A stretch of DNA of 64,000 nucleotides from Elgaria multicarinata webbii (taxonomy: Eukaryota > Chordata > Lepidosauria > Squamata > Anguidae): the NCBI RefSeq assembly GCF_023053635.1, contig NC_086182.1:32597501-32661500 (forward strand), written 5' to 3'. The notes beneath the pieces were generated by a model that was not told where the DNA came from, did not search any database, and worked only from the letters and a program-made list of their open reading frames with translations. Below, in pieces: positions 37,001 through 46,000 of this stretch. The number at the start of each line of letters is the position of its first letter. The stretch's first letter is position 1. The position numbers and the translations under genes are program-made.

Positions 37001-40000
37001 TTCTTGAAATGCGGAATAAAAAAATGCACCACCGGTTTTGGGAACTCTGTAGCATGGCAGCTAAGAGCCTGAGCAGAGAAGAACCAGGTTCAAAATCTCC
37101 CCTCGGCTACAATCTCACTTAGCCTGCTTTAGACAAGCTACTCTTCCATCAACATCAGATATCCAACCCCCCCCCCCCCGCCCCCCAATCTGTAATATGG
37201 GGATAAAAATACAGCCTCCCTTACATCATGGTCAGTGTAAGGATTGCTGACATGGCATGTATTATTTGAAATACTGAAATATTATTGTTGACTTACATGG
37301 TGGAAAAACCAGCCTGTTAGCATGGCGGAAGGTAGAGGGCTTCTGGGGAGGATTTGGGTGAAGGTTAGGAAGCATGTGTTTCCATGCGCACGTGCATTAT
37401 CCCTTGCAGTTATTGAAGTTGCTTCGGGAGAATATGGGGACCTCAACCCGCTGCTGTTCCAAGCTGTCCAGAACGGGCTGTGCGTCATGGCGGAGAAGAA
37501 GACCAGTCCCGACAAAAACGATTCATCTTGCCAGGGACACTGTGTGTCGGTGAGTGGATGTGTGTGTGTGTGTGTGAGAGAGAGAGAGCTGGGTCAGGCG
37601 CTTGTTAAGCAATTCGAATCCCAACGCGATACAAAAACGTTTTCTGTGTTTATATTGTAATGGCCATTGGCTATAAACAATAACATTTGAATGAATGAAC
37701 GAACGAGCTCAGTGATAGGATATCTGCTTTGCGTGCAGAAGGTCACAGGTTTGATCCCTGGCTTCTCCTGGTACAGCGAGGAGAGAATCCTCCCTGAAAA
37801 CCTGGGATGCCACTGCCAGTCAGTGTGGACAACATTGGCCTAGAAGGAGAAGAGAAGATTGAGGGGAGACATGATAGCACTCTTCAAAGACTTAAAAGGT
37901 TGTCACACAGAGGAGGGCCAGGATCTCTTCTCGATCCTCCCAGAGTGCAGGACATGGAATAACGGGCTCAAGTTAAAGGAAGCCAGATTCCGGCTGGACA
38001 TCAGGAAAAACTTCCTGACTGTTAGAGCAGTACGACAATGGAATCAGTTACCGAGGGAGGTTGTGGGCTCTTCCACACTAGAGGCCTTCAAGAGGCAGCT
38101 GGACAAGCATCTGTCAGGGATGCTTTAGGGTGGATTCCTGCATTGAGCAGGGGTTGGACTCGATGGCCTTGTAGGCCCCTTCCAACTCTGCTATTCTATG
38201 ATTCTATGATTCTATGATTCTATGACCCATGGCCTGACTCAGTATAGGGCAGCTTCCTATGTTCCGAAGAACCTGGGCCATATAGATTTAGCTGCTCTTC
38301 CCTGAGTGCTGTGCTTCTCTGTTCTTCTGTCCACAACAGAGCACCGTCTTTAGCAGCAAAACTCTGACTTTTTCAGCCCCGGGCCGTCGTGTCCTGGAGT
38401 GCAGGTGCTCATCATGGCAATCTTCATAGCCACGCCCCCAAGGAGAGTCCAAGAATGCAGGCAGCTGTGTTGATTCATAGCAACAAACCAGTCCTAGCCG
38501 TTTTCATCTCCACCAAGAGCAGAACTTTTGAAAAGCAAATGGGTCTTAACGGCCCATTCAAAACCAAAACAATCCAAAATACTTTGCGTTACAACAGGGA
38601 ACAATACATTTTTCCAGGGGAAATTCATTTCCTCCCAGCTACTGTGAGAGCTGCAGCTAAACTCAATCCTGAATTCTGAGTGGGTGTCAGATGACATAAA
38701 TGTCTCTGCTACTAAAAAAATAAAATGTATCCGGGCTGTGTCCCAGCAAATTCTGTCTCCCAAGCCACTGGATCCAGGACCCACCTCTAAGCCCAACTTG
38801 CAACATTGAGGCCTGGTTTGAATTTTCTTTTAATGTGTACAAGTGGGATCTGCAGTATAACACGGTAGGGTGGAGTGCTCCTGTTCAGGGTTCCAGCCAG
38901 CCATGCCCCCTTCCAGGATATGCCATTCCGGTTCCTGTATTCCATTTTTCACTCCTCCCTTAGCAACAGTCAATCAATATTCAGCCTAGTTCTGACTGTG
39001 CTGTTGATGAGTCACCTCTCACCGGTTCCTTAGTATATACTTCTGGGGTTTCCTCAGGCCTGCTGAGACCCCTCCCCGTCCCCATGCATGAACGGTGCCA
39101 CTTTGGTTTGGTTCTCGGGGAATATATATCGCTATGAGTGGATATATGATTGTAATATAGTTCACTTCTGGTTTTAATTTGTATTGGTTTTTATTTTTGT
39201 AAACCGCCTTGCATTTCAATGTGACAGATGTACAAGTTATTTAAAAATATATTTTTAAAAAACTTGCACCTTTATTTAATAGTTTGTTTACACCACTAAA
39301 CGGGTTTTTTTAAAAAATATCTCTAACTGGTTCAGAAAGTACATTAGAACATACCTTAAAATACAATTAAAATACATAAAGATTTATTTATTTATTACAT
39401 TTTTATACCACCCAATAGCTGAAGCTGGCTAAAACGTTCATAAAAAATTCAAATCAATTAAAACTATAATTTCAAACTAGACAGACTTTTGCAGCACCTT
39501 TGCTCAGGGAAGAAATGGGTCTTTAATTGGTGCCTAAAATATGATACAGTTGATGCATCCTGAATGCCAGGGAGCAAATCACTCCATGGCCAAGCAGGAT
39601 ATAACAGTTTGAAAACAGTATATGGAATGTGTCCTGGGCCTGAACAGTTGCTAAAACCATTATAAACTGTTATAAAGCAATAGTGTAAATCCTGCCCATG
39701 AATTGATTTTCTACTTGGATCGTGTTAATCGTTTCTCTGACCTTCTTCTTCTCTCTCTCTCTCTCTTTCTGTTTTGACCCACACAGGAGATAGATCACAT
39801 TGAGAGCCACACTTTTGCTACCAGCACTCTGACTCAGTTCTGTATTCTCTTCAAGAGGACGTTCCTGTCCATTCTGAGAGACACGGTGAAGACTGGGAGC
39901 GGGGAGCCAGTCAGGAGGGGCTGGGTGTTTGAAGCTGGGGGCTGTAGAAATGGTGCTGGGCATGTGAAGTATTTACTACAGGCATGCAAGGAGGATTTAG

Positions 40001-43000
40001 CCCTTTTATGCTGATCTGGGAGCCCTTCCTACCAGGGCATTAGCAGGCACGTCAAAGATTCAGAGTCCAGGCCCATAGGACACAAATCTGCATAAAATCT
40101 GCATATGCTAATTTATATCTGTACCTGCAAATTTAGAAATAATAACAAGGATTTATTTAAATTTCACAGGAGGCAAGGGGAGCTGCTAAATTTCTCATCC
40201 AAATTCATTTCCAATAGCTGCATCCTTCAATTCATTTGCACTCGGACCCCGAACCAATGGAAATAGTTCATTTCTAAGCTGAATTGCCCCACCGGGGGAG
40301 GGGGGAGATTTGGGCAGGGGGGCAGGGGGTTGGAGTATGTGAAAAGAGAAGAATTAAGTTTTTCCTTCCCAGCTGCAGTCTCCCTTGAAAATTGCCCCCT
40401 GCATGGCAATTCAGCTGATCTATACCAGGGTCAGATGGAAGCCAAGATCTGGAGCTCAAGGGGATGGCCATTCCATCACACACTTTTACTGCACTTGATC
40501 ATTTACACTGGATGTGTTTGTCAAACTCTCCTTATCATTTATTTAGTTGATGTGGATAATCAAGAAGGGGTGGCAGAGAGAGAATATGGGTGACTGACTC
40601 CACCCATTTTTGACTCTGGCCTTGGCCGGCTCAGCCATGCAGCCCCTGACAGGTTCCTCTTAAGCAAATGCTGCCCGTGTTAGAGAAAAATGTTCTCCAC
40701 CCTTGTGTACCAATTTTAGGTAACAAGTCTTGCCTTGTGAGCAACAGCCACGGCAGGATGGGAGCAGGTGAGCTGGATAATAGATAGGTGAGCAGGCCAT
40801 GGGTGAGAACTTTCTAGCTGCTCAGGCCAAAGACCAGAGTGCCACCCAGGAAGCTTTTTATAAGGTTGTCGTGTGACCACCTCCAGCCAACTTGGAGTAG
40901 AAGGAGGTGCTGACCCGGGTCCTCACATTCTCTTTCTCCCCCTTCCCTTGTTGACACACAGTGATCCAACCATGGCTGGGAAACTCAGGGAAACCAATTC
41001 GAGGCCAGCTGTTTTAGTCTTGAACACTTCTGGTGGATAGAAGGAAAGGAAAGGAACCTCTTGTGCAAGCATTGAGTCATTACTGACTCTTGGAGGGATG
41101 CCAAGTTTCGCTGACATTTTCTTGGCAGGCCTTATAGCGGGGTGGTTTGCCGTTGCCTTCCCTGGCCATGATTACCTTTCCCCCAGCTAGCTGGGTACTC
41201 ATTTTGCCGACCTCAGGAGGATGGAAGGCTGAGTCGACCCGAGCCGGCTGCCTGAAACCAGCTTCCGCTGGGATCGAACTCAGGCCGTGGGGAGAGTTTC
41301 AGCTGCAGAAACTGCTGCTTTACTGCTCTGCGCCACACGAGACTGGTGGATAGAAAGAGAACTGTAAATACGAGAATCCCAGCCTCAAGTCCTACCTCTG
41401 CCATAGACATAATCTGTGGCCTTGTTCCTGTCTCCATCGTTCAACTTCAGTTATCCATCTGGGAAATGAGAATATTGATGCCAAGTCTGGTTTAAGAGGG
41501 TAACGCCCTTTGCAAGCGTCACATAAAAGGTCAGGTCGGTAACCCTAAACGTGCCGCGTCTCGCTTTGACAGGTGCTAACCCACCTGCGGTTCATGTCGC
41601 ACATCTGCATCGGCGTCCTCATTGGCCTGCTTTACCTGCACATCGGCAATGATGCCGCCAAAGTCTTCAACAACACTGGATTCCTGTTCTTCTCCATGCT
41701 CTTCCTCATGTTTGCCGCTCTGATGCCGACCGTCCTCACATGTGAGTCCTCGCACCCCTTCGCTTGTCGTAGCGGAGGGAACTAAAGTGATATTCAAAAA
41801 ATGGCTTCTTATTGCATTATCGTTTAGATGGGGGGATGTTAGCATCAGAGGGAAGGAGGGAGAGTCGTGCCAAAGTCCCTTTCCTCAGCATGGCTTCCAA
41901 CTCCTTCACTTCAAGCAACCCAAGAGGGATGTAAGCCAGAGGTCTTCAGCCTTTGAGAGAATGTCACAGGTGTCATGTTAGGGTTAATGCTCAGGTTACG
42001 GTTAGGGTTGAGGCAACACCACTCCCAGGACCGGATGCAAGATGGGTTGCATACTGACTTTTAGTGGCTGGAGGGAAATCTCAGTGGTATGTTAGGGTTA
42101 ATGCTCAGGTTAGGCTTAGGCGTGAGGAGGCATGGCTCTCTGTGCAGGAACTGGTGCTGTGGAAGAGCCTGGCAAGGCCAGATGGACTGAGAGGGCCACC
42201 AGGATGGCTTGCATTAATGCAGAGGTGGTGTCTGGGCTCCTAAACACACGTCACTTTTTTTTAAACCCCAATAGAGATGGACAGAACTTCACTTTGCAGC
42301 ATGCCAGCCTCCCAATTAAAAATATATGTTATAAAAATTCTTTAGAAATGAAATTAAGTCAGGAGGGGCAAGGAGCCTTTGTCCACCCATTCCTGGTGAA
42401 CATAGAATCATAGAGTTGGAAGGGGCCTACAAGGCCATCGAGTCCAACCCCCTGCTCAATGCAGGAATCCACCCTAAAACATCCCCGACAGATGGTTGTC
42501 CAGCTGCCTCTTGAAGGCCTCTAGGGTGGGAGAGCCCACCACCTCCCTAGGCAACTGGTTCCATTGTCGAGCTGCTCTAACAGTCAGGAAGTTTTTCCTG
42601 ATGTCCAGCTGGAATCTGGCTTCCTGTAACTTGAGCCCGTTATTCCATATCCTGCACATGGGCAGGAGGGTGCCGTTGCACTTGTGTCCTGCTTCTGGAT
42701 TCTCGGCCAGCAGCTGGATGGCCATTGTTTGAATAGAACACTGGCCTGGATGGACCCTTGGTCTGATCCAGTATGGATCTTTCTGTTCCTTTCCTGCCTT
42801 TCCGCTATATAACCTCCAGGTGGTGTTGTTGTACAGCAGAGTCACGCAGTTACACTAGTGGTTGTTCGTACTTTGGTTTGGCGTGTGTGTGTGTGTGTGT
42901 GGGGGGAAACCACTGTCTATTCCTTCCACTCCCACACACATGCACCCTGCAAAAATGCTCTTCAAACCCAAAAGTGAAACTGTAGGGTCCTCTAAAGCTC

Positions 43001-46000
43001 CTGTAAACAACTGTGAGCGAGGAATGAAGATCACACAATAAAGATTTAGAAAGGTTCTAAGGCACATGTGTCATGCCATGCGGGTGCCTTGACCAGATGC
43101 TTTCTGGGGACTCAAGCAGAGAAATCTTTTCTACTCTTGCTCCTGGAGATGTCAGGGATTGAAGGCTTGTGGATTTGCACCTTCTGCTCCTCCACCGCAG
43201 TGGTGCTGGATTGCCTGTACCTCATCTGCTCTGTCTCCTTGTTGTTACAGTTCCTCTAGAGATGTCTGTGTTTCTGAGGGAGCATCTCAACTACTGGTAC
43301 AGCTTGAAGGCCTATTTCCTAGCCAAAACCATGGCAGATGTTCCTTTCCAGGTGAGGGACTGAAAGGGCTTCTCGACTGTATTCTGCATTCATGCCCCGG
43401 GGTCACCACATTTCCCCCTCGACAGAAGCTTTGTGCTTTTAATAGCTACATGACAGACAGAAGCTCAACAGGTGCAGCTTCTCCTAAGGTGTAGCAGAAC
43501 GTTCCTTGCACTCCATTTGCCAATGTTTTTTGCCTCCCCTACTTCCTCCCTTCCTATTCTTGGACGCATATTTATTTATTTAAAATGTTTATAAACTCCC
43601 CTTCATTTCCCAGTCCCAGGATGGTGTACAAAATTGCATTAAAACAACCACTGAAATAAAATGCAAAAGTAAAAACGACAACAAAAGAAAATCGACTGAG
43701 TTAGGTATTAAAATCGGCAAATGCCTGGGAAAACAGATAGGCTTCCAACAGGCGCCTAAACATCGGGAAGGTCTGCAGGGGAGAGAGAATCCAAAGGCAG
43801 GGGGCTACAACAGAGAAGGCCCTCCCCCCTCATTGCTGTCAGATGCACCTGTGCAGGTGATGAGACAACCAGGAGGCCCTGATCAGTAGATCGCAGTGAA
43901 CGGGCAAGTTGGTAGGGGAGAAGGCGCTGCCTTGGGTAACTTGGTCCCAACGTGTTTCGGGCCTTTTTATATTATTAAGTCACCTTGAAACTGATCTGTT
44001 AATGTATTGGCAGTACAGTTCTCTGCTCATGGTAGACTGTCTCAGTCAGCAACCTAATTGCTGGATTTTATGCTAGTTTCTAGACCAGTCTCAAGGGAAG
44101 CCCCACACAGAGCACATTGCAGTAATCCAGACTTGAGGTTCTCCATGCATGGGAAACTGTGGCCGGTCGTATCCTTAGCCAGACTATCCCCATCCATTGT
44201 ATGTGTGACAAGGGGGTGGGTGGGGAAATGTCACACTTTAAAAGTAGTGCTAATCTTCTCCCTCCTGCTTCCTGCAGGTGATTTGCCCCATCACCTACTG
44301 CAGCATCGTCTACTGGATGACGGGTCAGCCTCCAGAAGCCACTCGCTTCCTGCTCTTCTCCGCCCTGGCCACCTCCACTGCCCTGGTGGCCCAATCCCTG
44401 GGGCTCGTGATAGGGGCAGCGTCCACCTCCTTACAGGTAAGGTGGGGGCAAGCAGGAGCTGGAGAATGTGTTGTTTTCAGAACAGGGATGAAGTTCTATA
44501 GAGATACAAAAACTGCCTTCTGGAATCCAGCCAAGATCTGTGCCCCCCACTGCTGCCTCCCGCCCCCCAGAGGGGCAGGAAGTCCAAATGTTGAGGGATA
44601 CTTAATGAAAGATATGGTTAAGATTAGAAGATGTCACTTCTGACATCTGGAAAACCAGGAAACAGAAGGTGGATAGAACTACTTAAAGTTGGAGAAGTTT
44701 GTGTCATTTAATTTTCTTTTATAATTCTTCTGCGTGAGTGTGAGATTTCTATTTCTGTCTAATAAAATTTCTTTTGATTCATTTCCTAAGAGTCTATGCC
44801 ATTTAACTCAACAATATAGGCAGTCACCCCCCACAATTTCCGCTGCACAAAAAGATCTGTAGGACTTCTTGAGTAGTTAAATTGGCATTCAAATTGATTC
44901 AGGCATAAATGCAGACATAAATTAAAATTATCCCACACATGGTTATTGAAAAGTGGTCTTTTATTTGTTGGAATAAACAATTTAATGAAAATGTTGGTAC
45001 ATATAGCTCTGAGTGTGTGTTTTCTTTGCCTTGTTATTAAAACTGTTTTTTTATTATTATTGTTCAGTTTATACCTATTTTAGCAAGATGTAACATCAAG
45101 GCATTGAAGTTGCATCTTAATTAAAAACAAACCAACAGTGAAAACCTTGAAATTTGTGTTACTGCTGTTCATTTCTATACATAGTATGTTTCTTCCTCTA
45201 GCAAAATCCCACAGTCTAGAGAATCTTTTGACTGTGGACTTCCTTGATCTTGAAATCTTAAAGCAGATTTGAAAGTCTGTGGTTTCAGACTCCATCTTGA
45301 CTAGCCTTCTCCAACTTCCCCCCCCCCCAATGTGTGAGACTACAAGCTCTATTGCCCCCAGCCTGATTGGCTGGTGATGATGAGGTTTGTAGTCCCACAC
45401 ATTGGGAGGGCAGATTGGGGAAGGCTGATCTTGGCCTTTTTCACTGTGATTCTCTCTCTCTCTGCATTTGCCTCCCAGGTAGCCACGTTTGTGGGTCCTG
45501 TCACAGCGATTCCCGTCCTCCTCTTCTCTGGCTTCTTCGTCAGCTTCAAGACCATCCCTACCTACTTACAGTGGAGTTCCTACGTCTCTTACGTCAGGTG
45601 GGGCTTCTTGTTAACCTAAGGGTCGATCAAAGTGCCTCCATCCCAAGCACCCACCTGAATTGTGGTGTGTTATGGTCCCTAGCGGAGTGGTAACTTTTGA
45701 ACTGCAGGCATTCACCATGACTGTCCCCAAACCCTTTAGGAACGTCTGAATAATGCAGGCTTCTATACGTCTATTGCAGGAACTTTGTATAGCTAGTGGG
45801 TTTTAATTACTCAGTCAAGTCCAAGGAAAGGAAAGGAACCTCTCGTGCAAAGCATTTGAATCATTGCTGACTCCTAGAGGGACGCCTGCTTTCGCTGACG
45901 TTTTCTTGGCACTCTTAGTGGGGTGGTTTGCCATTGCCTTCCCCAGTCACAGTTACCTTTCCCCCAGCTAGCTGGTGACTCATTTTACCGACCTCGGAAG

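Noticed and set aside
37708-37770. tRNA-Ala gene suggested by similarity to the acceptor and anticodon arms
   Set aside because: Same reason: a dispersed SINE head, repeated at 58180 and followed by a SINE body.
41976-42128. Interstitial telomere array
   Set aside because: Only scattered TTAGGG words occur; there is no tandem array.
44690-45080. LTR-like end suggested by TAATAAAATTTC and AT-rich context
   Set aside because: No paired terminal repeat, primer-binding site, polypurine tract or retroviral coding remnant is visible nearby.
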